Shown: positions 1-5,925 of the stretch, in pieces
Layout of the letters: every line of letters starts with the position of its first letter
Position numbering within the stretch: position 1 is the first letter of the stretch
Assembly: GCA_903859795.1 (NCBI GenBank)
Contig: CAIOOC010000567.1
Coordinates: 1-8,228 of the forward strand
Reading direction: 5' to 3'
Source of the DNA: an uncultured Bacteroidia bacterium
Lineage (GTDB): Bacteria; Bacteroidota; Bacteroidia; Bacteroidales; Prolixibacteraceae
Length of the DNA: 8,228 bases
The notes under the pieces: model-generated
Databases searched by the model: none
What the model was told of the DNA's origin: nothing
The model's input: the letters and a program-made list of their open reading frames with translations, nothing else
Translations under genes and position numbers: made by a program

Positions 1-345
1 GTGTTTCAGAACGCCTTCGAGGAACGAGATCTCAAAATCCAGATCATTTGACTTCATACGCTCATAATACCTTATCTTGCACCATTTTCCATGATTTTTA
101 AGTGCCTCCAGGAAATCCACCATGTTGTCTTGCGGAACACTCATCTGCGCATTAATTCCTTCCCGGGCAATATAAATCCGGCCAAAGCAGTTCAATTCAG
201 TCCATTCGCGATAAATGTTATCCCTGAATTCCTGGGGATTTTCAATAATAAAATAGCGGTATAACGAAATTGTTTTCCTGACAAAAGGCTCAGCAATCAG
301 GTTTTCTTTCAATATTTTACGGTCAACGGAATTGTAAAGAGGCAT
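1..345 (-). CDS. trhO: tRNA uridine(34) hydroxylase (TrhO/YceA family), N-terminal part only
   Basis: This is the first 115 codons of a gene that continues beyond the left edge. The start is the ATG at 345-343, giving MPLYNSVDRKILKEN. Proteins of this family (formerly UPF0176, rhodanese-related) use oxygen to hydroxylate the wobble uridine U34 of certain tRNAs, a first step towards 5-(carboxy)methoxyuridine. The family signature is seen at about residues 55-67, GRIYIAREGINAQ, followed by a helix with the sequence MVDFLEALK. A tyrosine- and phenylalanine-rich first strand (SLYRYFII) precedes it. The C-terminal rhodanese domain and its catalytic cysteine lie outside the window, so activity cannot be judged. 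The gene starts 47 bases after the ricT-like stop on the same strand, so the two are probably co-transcribed. The family call is firm; the substrate is taken from the family. Confidence 0.9.
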   Translation of the reverse strand, partial: MPLYNSVDRKILKENLIAEPFVRKTISLYRYFIIENPQEFRDNIYREWTELNCFGRIYIAREGINAQMSVPQDNMVDFLEALKNHGKWCKIRYYERMKSNDLDFEISFLEGVLKH

Positions 346-392
346 TATAATGTTAAATTTAAAAACTTCTGTTTTCTGCTGCAGATACTTTA

Positions 393-1553
393 TTATACTT
401 TGGGTTCGCGATCTGCAAGTTTAGGTCTTCCATGAAATCTCCCCGGGGTTTTCCTTGAATTTTTAACCAGAACCGGTTTTGTAAAGAACTTCTGATCTAA
501 AATGCCAACATTCATCATATTAACCTTAGGTTCTTCTTTTTCGGCAAAACCATCAATCGAAGGTCGTTCTCCGTGTTTATTCATATTCAGGAACTTGATT
601 ACATCTGCCAAACCAAGTTCAAAGATTTGCCCTACATTGTGCTCGTATTTGTACCAAATTTTCTTCTGAAGAATGTCTGTCTTTAGATGGCGGGCTAACC
701 CTTTATCTGTTTCAATCGAAAGCAACTCGTTTGGGAAATCTGCAAGCGCTTCAAGGTATTGGTCCAGTTCGAAGGTGAGACAGCATTTGAGCTTGCCGCA
801 ACGACCCGTCATCTTTTCTGCATTGGGCGATAAGCCCTGTTTAACAGCTGCATCCGAAGTGATACTTGAAAAGTCGGTTCGCCATGTTGAACAACAGAGG
901 GATCTCCCGCAGGAACCGATACCCCCGATACGGCCTGCCTCCTGACGCACTCCTATCTGCATCATCTCAATCTTAATCATGAATTCACGGGAATACTGTT
1001 TGATCAGTTCCCTGAAGTCGACCCGTCCATCTGCGATATAGTAAAAAATAGCTTTTGTATTGTCTCCGCGGAACTCCACGTCACCAATTTTCATGTTCAG
1101 ATTTAACTGGTTGGCTATCTGTCGTGAACGGATCATCACTTTATTCTCACGTGCCTTGGCCTCCTCCCATTTAACTACATCGGCAGGAGTCGCTTTTCGG
1201 TAAATTTTATTCCATTCGTAACGCTCCTGTTTTTTTACTTTGCGTTTAAACTGAAGTTCGGCCAGCCTGCCTGTGAGCGATACTGCACCAACATCGTGAC
1301 CCGGATTACACGAAACGACCACCAAATCATCTTTCCTGAGAGGAATACCGTTTTCGTTTCTGTAAAATTCTTTGCGTGTCCCCTTAAACCGAATCTCAAC
1401 AATATTTGTTTCATGTGACGTATCAGGCAAATCACTCATCCAGTCAAATGTGCCAAGCATTGCTGGTCTGTCTGTATTAATATTTGTATTGCATCCGTTG
1501 CATGCCATCTCTCTTACTTTTTGTAACAAAGCGACAATATTATCAAATTTCAT
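393..1553 (-). CDS. ricT: PSP1-domain protein, RicT (YaaT) homologue
   Basis: A 386-aa protein with a PSP1 domain. A strand-rich N-terminal part (about residues 48-100: IVEIRFKGTRKEFYRN, DDLVVVSC) is followed by a helix and the conserved core RIGGIGSCGRSLCCSTW (residues 208-224) and GRCGKLKCCLTFE (250-262). Six cysteines form two clusters, C215/C220/C221 and C252/C257/C258. In Bacillus subtilis, RicT works with RicA and RicF in a complex that carries iron-sulfur clusters and affects mRNA maturation and regulation; cluster binding here is inferred from the cysteine pattern. The C-terminal 80 residues are basic and lack a recognisable domain. The ATG at 1553 lacks a Shine-Dalgarno sequence. An internal ATG at 1508 begins MACNGCN, resembles the usual start of Bacteroidota homologues as I remember them, and is preceded by GTAAGAGAG, so the true protein may be 15 residues shorter. 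trhO follows on the same strand. Confidence 0.92.
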   Translation of the reverse strand: MKFDNIVALLQKVREMACNGCNTNINTDRPAMLGTFDWMSDLPDTSHETNIVEIRFKGTRKEFYRNENGIPLRKDDLVVVSCNPGHDVGAVSLTGRLAELQFKRKVKKQERYEWNKIYRKATPADVVKWEEAKARENKVMIRSRQIANQLNLNMKIGDVEFRGDNTKAIFYYIADGRVDFRELIKQYSREFMIKIEMMQIGVRQEAGRIGGIGSCGRSLCCSTWRTDFSSITSDAAVKQGLSPNAEKMTGRCGKLKCCLTFELDQYLEALADFPNELLSIETDKGLARHLKTDILQKKIWYKYEHNVGQIFELGLADVIKFLNMNKHGERPSIDGFAEKEEPKVNMMNVGILDQKFFTKPVLVKNSRKTPGRFHGRPKLADREPKV

Positions 1554-1751
1554 CCAAATATGCTATTTTTATTAGATCTAAATAATAATAATCCGAAAAT
1601 AGGCAAATTAATAAACTATATAACAGATAGATATGCAAAAATGAGAATATGCCAATTTGGGGTTATACAACACTTTTTGAGTTTTATTTTTCAGTTTTCA
1701 GAATTATTTTTCGAATTGGTGTGTATTAATAATCCGCTGTTTTGAATTACT

Positions 1752-1781
1752 TTTGAACCATAATCAGAAATTATAAGTTTT
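1752..1781 (+). promoter_or_regulatory. possible Bacteroidota-type promoter of rpe
   Basis: TTTG at 1752-1755 is followed after 18 bases by TAAGTTTT at 1774-1781. This is one mismatch from the TAnnTTTG box of Bacteroidota housekeeping promoters, with TTTG in the usual upstream place. If used, transcription would start around 1788, only a few bases before the GTG start of rpe, so the mRNA would be nearly leaderless. The surrounding 1554-1793 region is otherwise AT-rich and holds no credible gene; promoters for the divergent ricT unit must also lie here, but I see no clear one. Confidence 0.35.
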
Positions 1782-1793
1782 AAAACCAAATCT

Positions 1794-2444
1794 GTGAGCC
1801 GGAAAATTTCACCTTCAATCTTAGCTGCCGATTTTAACAATCTTGGCAGGGATATCCTCATGATTAATCGGAGTGAGGCCGACTGGATTCATTTTGATGT
1901 GATGGATGGGGTATTTGTTCCAAATATTTCCTTTGGACTTCCTGTAATTCAGGCCGTCAAAAAAATTGCAACAAAACCGCTGGATGTCCATCTGATGATC
2001 GTTAATCCTGATTTATTCATTAAGCCATTCCGAGATTCCGGCGCCGATATTCTTACGGTTCATTACGAAGTTTGCAACCACCTGCATCGAACGCTTGGAG
2101 CAATCCGGAATGAGGGGATGAAAGCGGGGGTATGCCTGAACCCGCATACTCCTGTTGAGGTATTGCAAGATATTATCAATGAGATTGATATTGTTCTTTT
2201 AATGTCTGTGAATCCAGGCTTTGGAGGACAGAAATTTATTTATAATACCTACCAGAAGGTGATTAAATTGCGCCGTTTAATTTTGGAAAAAGAGGCACAT
2301 GCGCTGATTGAGATAGATGGAGGAGTAAATCTGTCCACCGGAAAGCTACTTTTTGAGGCTGGTGCCGATGTTCTGGTTGCCGGAAGTTTTATTTTTGATG
2401 CAGAGGATCCTTGTTCCACTATACATCAATTGAAAGTGATTTGA
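1794..2444 (+). CDS. rpe: ribulose-phosphate 3-epimerase
   Basis: A complete 216-aa TIM-barrel enzyme that interconverts D-ribulose 5-phosphate and D-xylulose 5-phosphate in the cytoplasmic pentose phosphate pathway. All family blocks are in order: SPSILAADF (residues 6-14), WIHFDVMDGVFVPN (31-44), LDVHLMI (63-69), VNPGFGGQKF (139-148), EIDGGVN (173-179) and VAGSFIF near the C-terminus. The metal ligands and acid/base residues expected for the family are present: H33, D35, H66 and D175. The start is GTG at 1794. It is needed because the conserved first strand begins five residues later, an in-frame TAA lies at 1761, and no ATG lies between them. Length matches the family (about 215-225). The gene stands alone, divergent from ricT, with ssrA 155 bases downstream. 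No terminator was seen directly after it, so read-through towards ssrA is possible. Confidence 0.97.
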   Translation: MSRKISPSILAADFNNLGRDILMINRSEADWIHFDVMDGVFVPNISFGLPVIQAVKKIATKPLDVHLMIVNPDLFIKPFRDSGADILTVHYEVCNHLHRTLGAIRNEGMKAGVCLNPHTPVEVLQDIINEIDIVLLMSVNPGFGGQKFIYNTYQKVIKLRRLILEKEAHALIEIDGGVNLSTGKLLFEAGADVLVAGSFIFDAEDPCSTIHQLKVI

Positions 2445-2546
2445 TATAGCTACTGGCATTTAGCACCTGGAGACTGGCTTTTGCAAAATTAGAGATTAGT
2501 CAGCGGTAAGAAGCTAATGGTAAGCAGTTAAAAAATAAAATGGCCT

Positions 2547-2583
2547 TTTGCCTTACAATCAAACTCAAAATATCGTACCTTTG
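2547..2583 (+). promoter_or_regulatory. Bacteroidota-type promoter of ssrA
   Basis: TACCTTTG at 2576-2583 is a perfect match to the TAnnTTTG -7 box of Bacteroidota housekeeping sigma factors. The nearest upstream TTTG is at 2547-2550, 25 bases before it, somewhat farther than the usual roughly 20. Transcription would begin near 2590, leaving a leader of about 10 bases before the mature tmRNA 5' end at 2600, as expected for RNase P processing. The -7 box is convincing; the -33 box is uncertain. Confidence 0.55.
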
Positions 2584-2599
2584 CATTTCGTACATACAA

Positions 2600-2992
2600 G
2601 GGGCTGACCGGTTTTGACAGCGGGCAGAAGAGGTATGTAAGCATGCCGGGCATTGGATTGTTGGCCCGTAAATCATAATATCCAAACAAATAATTGGCGA
2701 AAATAATTTTGCTCTTGCCGCTTAATCGAATCAAGTAGATTACGCTAATCCGGCATTAGATGCTGGAGTGGGACATCTCCCGGGTGCTGTAGATCCGAAG
2801 CGGCCCGAACCGGAGGTGCAGTAATATCGGAAATAGTCGGCTAAATGCTCCGGAAAGTCGATGAAATAAAGGAGATAAGGTGAGGATCGGTGGCCTTGAT
2901 CCAGTCTTCATTCGAAAACCAAATCTTGGATAAGCATGTAGAAAGCGTATTGCTTCCTCGTTTGGACCGGGGTTCGACTCCCCGCAGCTCCA
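2600..2992 (+). ncRNA. ssrA: transfer-messenger RNA (tmRNA)
   Basis: This is the RNA that rescues stalled ribosomes together with SmpB and adds a degradation tag. The 5' end GGGGCTG pairs with CAGCTCC at 2985-2991. The pairing includes the G3-U wobble recognised by alanyl-tRNA synthetase, and the discriminator base is A at 2992. The T arm is perfect: stem CGGGG (2968-2972), loop TTCGACT, stem CCCCG (2980-2984). The tag frame reads GGC GAA AAT AAT TTT GCT CTT GCC GCT TAA at 2696-2725, giving GENNFALAA, a typical Bacteroidota tag with the ALAA end seen by ClpXP-type proteases. CCA is not encoded (CGG follows), so it must be added after transcription. The length of 393 nt is normal for one-piece tmRNA. 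The pseudoknot domain between the tag and the T arm was not folded in detail. Confidence 0.97.
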
Positions 2993-3029
2993 CGGTAAAT
3001 ATTGATTATCAATTGATTATGAAAATTAT

Positions 3030-3071
3030 GCACCTATTTACGCACATAAAACGGTAAATAGGTGCTTTTTT
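3030..3071 (+). terminator. intrinsic terminator of ssrA
   Basis: A perfect 12-bp stem, GCACCTATTTAC (3030-3041) with GTAAATAGGTGC (3054-3065), has a 12-base loop and is followed by TTTTTTGTTTTT. It lies 38 bases after the tmRNA 3' end on the same strand. Confidence 0.92.
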
Positions 3072-3077
3072 GTTTTT

Positions 3078-3188
3078 ATTAAGGTTTTCATTAAACTAAG
3101 TCAGGCGTAGCAGCATCCCCGAGTTTCCTATGAACATACTCAGTAATCCAAATATTAAATCTGCTGAAGAAATTGCTGCAAGGTAAAT
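3078..3188. other. intergenic stretch after the ssrA terminator, no confident gene
   Basis: Part of the gene-free interval 2993-3354 between ssrA and the next minus-strand gene, which otherwise holds two terminators. The only open frame with an ATG here is an 18-codon one on the plus strand at 3130-3186 (MNILSNPNIKSAEEIAAR), too short to support. I see no integrase, no repeat of the tmRNA 3' end and no tRNA. Confidence 0.5.
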
Positions 3189-3227
3189 AAAAAAACTGCC
3201 CAAACGCTTGAAAAACATCTGGGCAGT
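3189..3227 (-). terminator. intrinsic terminator, minus strand
   Basis: Read on the minus strand, ACTGCCCA pairs with TGGGCAGT (plus positions 3220-3227 and 3195-3202). The stem extends inwards through GATG/CGTT with two G-U pairs, and is followed by a run of seven T (plus-strand A at 3189-3195). It probably closes the transcript of the 91-aa gene that ends at 3355, leaving a 3' untranslated region of about 130 bases. On the plus strand there is no T run, so it acts in one direction. Confidence 0.75.
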
Positions 3228-3354
3228 CGTTAACTTTTAAAACTTCTAAAACTCTTCATTTTAAACTAACACATCTATTAGACACAAGAAAATTTAAATT
3301 GTTACAAAATTGAGGAAGAATTTTGTATTGAGAGATAATGTGACTCTCCAGTAG

Positions 3355-3630
3355 TCAAACAATTTCATCATGAATTATCTCAGAGCTACTACTTGAGGTC
3401 ATGATTAATATATCTGCGATGGCAGCCATGTAAATAATTGGCAAATCAATAAACTTACAGTGGTATTTTAATTCCCAATCAACCCAGATAGTAGAGTTGT
3501 CATCAAGCAATGTAATTTCTACAGCATCCTTATTGCATTCTGTCTCCACTGTTCCATGCTGAATGATAGGATAAATTGCAGATATCATCTCGGTAATGAG
3601 TTCACTTGCTCTTTCTGTGAATGGCTTCAT
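3355..3630 (-). CDS. hypothetical protein, 91 aa
   Basis: I do not recognise this protein. It is acidic and soluble-looking, without a signal peptide. A helix (about residues 3-22) is followed by three likely strands (TVETEC, AVEITLLDD, STIWVDWELKYHCKF) and a C-terminal hydrophobic helix (LPIIYMAAIADILIM) that ends in a serine run. The hydrophobic stretch is too broken by D and A to be a clear membrane segment. Support for a real gene comes from AAGAGGA placed four to five bases before the ATG, coding-like composition, and a terminator downstream on the same strand. The stop lies 724 bases from ssrA's terminator-side neighbourhood and the gene has no close partner: the next minus-strand gene upstream ends at 3777. 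No function can be assigned. Confidence 0.6.
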   Translation of the reverse strand: MKPFTERASELITEMISAIYPIIQHGTVETECNKDAVEITLLDDNSTIWVDWELKYHCKFIDLPIIYMAAIADILIMTSSSSSEIIHDEIV

Positions 3631-3776
3631 AATTCCTCTTTTTAATTTGAAGCTAAGTTAATACGTGAAAGGAGCTTTGGTATTGTGAGACTTGGCATAA
3701 ATTAGAATGCTGTTGGAGTATTTAAGCGAAGGGAACCCTCTTATTCATACCTATTTTCATCTTTGCCGCAAAAACA

Positions 3777-4043
3777 TTATTTCCCATCCCAACCATCTTG
3801 TGCAGATTTATTTCCATTTGGTACTCCAGGTGTAGGTTTTGCTTTTGCTGTTTTTGGAACAGTATTGCTACTTTTAGAAGCCCCTTTATCAGTTGGTTTA
3901 GAAACAGTTGTTTCAGAAACAGTTGCCACACCGCGCGGACGTTTATGATTTACAACCTCCTTCGTCTTAGGTGTTCCCTGAACATTTGCTGAAGTTAAAC
4001 CTATTCCCAATACAATACTTAATAAATTGATTAGCAATTTCAT
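3777..4043 (-). CDS. small secreted low-complexity protein, 88 aa
   Basis: A short basic N-terminus and a hydrophobic core (residues 1-19, MKLLINLLSIVLGIGLTSA) form a clear Sec signal peptide, with likely cleavage after TSA. The mature part, about 69 residues, is rich in T, S, K, P and N, has no cysteine, and looks unstructured. It contains KRPRG near its start and ends in an acidic-aromatic DGWDGK. I do not recognise a family. It is the last gene of a probable operon: its ATG lies 36 bases after the stop of the CHRD lipoprotein, and the cupin-like gene lies before that. No Shine-Dalgarno sequence is visible, as is common in Bacteroidota. A 69-codon ORF in another frame over the same bases (3722-3931) is a shadow. 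No terminator was found between 3631 and 3776. Confidence 0.55.
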   Translation of the reverse strand: MKLLINLLSIVLGIGLTSANVQGTPKTKEVVNHKRPRGVATVSETTVSKPTDKGASKSSNTVPKTAKAKPTPGVPNGNKSAQDGWDGK

Positions 4044-4079
4044 AACAGATAATTTTTAAATTTTTAATAGCAGAAAGTT

Positions 4080-4571
4080 TCAATAACCGCCGCCACCACC
4101 GCCACCATTCCCAGTAGGATTAGGCTGTAATAATTGACCTCTTATCTCTCCGTTTGGAAATGCAGCGCTATGTACATTTACATAAAATTGGTTGGCCAAT
4201 AATTCAGTACTTTGGGTTGTGGTTAATGGTACAGAAGTAAAACTAATTGGTGAAGTAATGGGGCTTGAACCCAATGGAAATACTACCGGTCCTGCGACTC
4301 CGACGGCTCCATAATGAATATGTGCTGCAGTTGCTGTTATACCAGCAAAAGTTACACTTCCACTTAGGACATTGGTCGCCGTGTTGTAAGTGAAAATTGC
4401 TGTGCCGGTACCCGTTGATGCATTTGGTGGGGTTTCACTGGCACCATTCAATGTTGCATTAAAGGTAATGGTAGTATTTGCCGGCATTGTACTGCTTTTA
4501 CTGCAGGATATCATTATCAACAAATATATTATCAATAATGAAGGAGTAAATATTTTAGTTTTCATTTTCAA
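4080..4571 (-). CDS. CHRD-domain lipoprotein
   Basis: A 163-aa protein with a lipoprotein signal peptide: hydrophobic residues 9-21, then the lipobox LIMISC with lipidated C23, then SKSS. Residues about 33-150 form a CHRD domain, recognised from TFNATLNGASETPPNAS, a GTGTAIFTYN strand, AAHIHYGAVGVAGPVV (residues about 83-98) and YVNVHSAAFPNGEIRGQL (about 129-146). CHRD domains, first described in chordin, are beta-rich and found in secreted bacterial proteins; their molecular role in bacteria is not settled. The conserved histidines (HIH, NVH) are present. The C-terminus is a short PNPTGN linker and seven glycines before a final tyrosine, with no sorting domain. It sits in the middle of a three-gene run, 53 bases after the cupin-like gene and 36 before the 88-aa secreted protein. 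Confidence 0.88.
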   Translation of the reverse strand: MKMKTKIFTPSLLIIYLLIMISCSKSSTMPANTTITFNATLNGASETPPNASTGTGTAIFTYNTATNVLSGSVTFAGITATAAHIHYGAVGVAGPVVFPLGSSPITSPISFTSVPLTTTQSTELLANQFYVNVHSAAFPNGEIRGQLLQPNPTGNGGGGGGGY

Positions 4572-4624
4572 ATATTTAGAACATATTAAATATCAAACCA
4601 TTAAATTTTTATTCAATTAAAAAA

Positions 4625-4951
4625 TTAATGCACATAGCGATCTTCAATATTCATTTCGATCACCAGATTAGGTGCTTGAATCTTGCCAAGATGTTGAAGA
4701 TTTTTTGAATTTAATTCAATGCGTACAGTGTGTTGTGCCTTAATCTTAAGTACGGTATCAGATCCATCCGGAAAACTCAATTTACATTTGGAGTCCTTGT
4801 ATACATAGAATATATTAACATTTGGCTGGTGGGGCACTAACGAAACCTGACCTGGATTTTTATTCAACTCCAAAACACGAACCCATTGATTCTCTAATAG
4901 CAGTCTGTTTGTTTGCGGTCTTGCTAACCACAAATTCAGATTATTAAACAT
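4625..4951 (-). CDS. small cupin-like protein, metal site degenerate
   Basis: A 108-aa protein without a signal peptide, probably cytoplasmic. Its pattern resembles small single-domain cupins: NQWVRVLELNKNPGQ (residues 21-35), a PH.P turn (P40, H41, P43), NIFYVYKDSKCKLSFPDG (46-63), and a second half with VLKIKAQHTVRIEL and IQAPNLVIEMN. Known relatives read NERVRVLE..PG...HxHP..VxYVLSG. Here only one histidine of the HxH pair remains and the usual glutamate is absent, while H74 and H87 lie further on. If it is a cupin it may bind no metal, so the fold call is moderate and no reaction can be assigned. A GAGG-like ribosome site (AGAGGCAAAGT before ATG) supports the start. It appears to be the first gene of a unit continuing into the CHRD lipoprotein and the 88-aa secreted protein. 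Confidence 0.6.
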   Translation of the reverse strand: MFNNLNLWLARPQTNRLLLENQWVRVLELNKNPGQVSLVPHQPNVNIFYVYKDSKCKLSFPDGSDTVLKIKAQHTVRIELNSKNLQHLGKIQAPNLVIEMNIEDRYVH

Positions 4952-5239
4952 ACTTTGCCTCTCTTTCCTATAATTCTAAAGATTAAAATAATTTGATAAA
5001 TTCATTAATGCAGATCTTTAAAATGACATGTAGACCTTCACAAATACAATCAGAAATGTTTAATTAAATTTGGGCAGATAATGTGGCATTTCCGAGCTAC
5101 AATTCTTGTTTGAAATTCTTCAAACTTCATGAACGCACCAGATAATATTCATTTTTATCTGATTCTTATTTAATCTTAATACAAATAACACTCATTATTT
5201 GTTTTGAGATATTCGCGGTTTTATGATTGTATTTTGATA
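4952..5239. other. AT-rich region without a confident gene
   Basis: This stretch lies upstream of the cupin/CHRD unit and must contain its promoter. I find only imperfect candidates on the minus strand, such as TTAATCTTTAG at about 4977-4987, which does not fit TAnnTTTG. Stop codons are dense in all frames. No tRNA, inverted repeat with a T run, or direct repeat was noticed. Confidence 0.5.
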
Positions 5240-5350
5240 ATGGAATCCAAAGTTAAATTAATACACCTGGCAGATTCTGACTATCCTTTATATCCAATAG
5301 ATTATTTAGGACCCGACAATAAGAATAGTAATCGAGTTCACCCTCCTTAA
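5240..5350 (+). CDS. possible small protein or gene remnant, 36 aa
   Basis: An open frame reads MESKVKLIHLADSDYPLYPI and goes on through DYLGPDNKN to a TAA. The composition is protein-like for its length, and the frame stays open upstream to 5189 without an ATG. A TATTTTG box overlaps the bases just before the ATG but would give almost no leader. It points towards the minus-strand terminator at 5369-5403. No family is recognised. It could be the 3' end of a decayed gene or chance. Confidence 0.22.
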   Translation: MESKVKLIHLADSDYPLYPIDYLGPDNKNSNRVHPP

Positions 5351-5368
5351 GGGAGCAAATTGTTGTAT

Positions 5369-5403
5369 AAAAAAACCGCTCCAACTTTCATTGAAACGGT
5401 TTT
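5369..5403 (-). terminator. intrinsic terminator closing the 6297-5421 unit
   Basis: Read on the minus strand, AAAACCGTTTCAA (plus 5391-5403) pairs with TTGGAGCGGTTTT (plus 5372-5384) across a 6-base loop. That is 13 pairs, two of them G-U, followed by a run of seven T (plus A at 5369-5375). It lies 18 bases after the last stop codon of the disrupted gene, which supports real transcription of this strand. Confidence 0.85.
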
Positions 5404-5420
5404 AATATAAAGCTGGCTTT

Positions 5421-5855
5421 CTATGGAAGGTCTGTCTCCGGTACTTTTTGACAGAATTGTCGTAAAGTCTTCACCTTCCTCAAATCCATATCTTTCAATT
5501 CTTCCTTTTGAGCCAGGTTAATTTGCCGATGGACATTTTGCGATGTAAAGCGTGCTTTCATCCTGCGCGTGGTTATACTCATCCAGCGTCTGATTTAGCT
5601 CTCCTATCATAAGCCTTAACTCTGAACGTAATAACTCCAGGCGTCTTACTTCACTTCTGATGTGTTCGAATATCCAATCTATCCTCATGTTATCTTCTTT
5701 GGTTCTTTTGTCAACTGGAACGCAAAGGAGATTATCTAATTCATCGTCATAGCACTCGTCAGCGTTAGGAAAATGTTCTATTATACTTGTTTTTTAATTC
5801 TTGACCATGCCTGATCTTCAAAATACTTGTCAGTATGCATAATATTGGTTATCAT
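5421..5855 (-). pseudogene. small gene disrupted by two compensating frameshifts (about 144 aa if repaired)
   Basis: Three minus-strand frames join end to end. Frame 1 starts at ATG 5855 (MITNIMHTDKYFEDQAWSR, then IKK) and stops at 5781. Frame 2 is open from 5793 to 5518 but has no start before ATG 5688; it includes SIIEHFPNADECYDDELDN before that ATG and MRIDWIFEHIRSEVRRLEL after it. Frame 3, the same phase as frame 1, runs to TAG 5421 with INLAQKEELKDMDLRKVK and TLRQFCQKVPETDLP. A -1 shift at the A6 run (plus T at 5790-5795) and a +1 shift near the A4 run (plus T at 5536-5539) would give one mostly helical, charged protein with a probable coiled coil in the middle. No family is recognised. 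Alternatives are intact small ORFs of 56 aa (5688-5518) and 53 aa (5582-5421) that overlap, recoding, or assembly errors at A runs. It follows the 123-aa gene by 70 bases, and a terminator follows it. Confidence 0.5.
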
Positions 5856-5925
5856 AATTCTATGTTTTAAGAGGTTAGATTTTTAGTGTTGATTTGTTCC
5901 TAAGGTCTTTTAAACACCATGATTC

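Noticed and set aside
673..945. 90-codon plus-strand ORF inside ricT
   Set aside because: It lies antisense to the conserved cysteine core of the RicT homologue and has no recognisable product; a shadow frame.
1560..1745. 61-codon plus-strand ORF between ricT and rpe
   Set aside because: AT-rich, composed of N, I, F and L codons typical of non-coding DNA, with no ribosome site; it occupies the divergent promoter region.
2500..2734. Two minus-strand ORFs over ssrA
   Set aside because: They are antisense to the tmRNA and its promoter, whose structure fully explains the sequence.
3722..3931. 69-codon minus-strand ORF overlapping the 88-aa secreted protein
   Set aside because: Another frame of the same bases; the 88-aa frame has a proper signal peptide and fits the operon spacing.
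4390..4620. 76-codon plus-strand ORF over the CHRD lipoprotein start
   Set aside because: Antisense to a recognised signal peptide and domain, with an AT-rich tail in the intergenic gap.
5336..5360. CCTTAAGG palindrome near 5345 as an operator
   Set aside because: An 8-base palindrome between converging transcripts with no repeated copy; expected by chance at this length.
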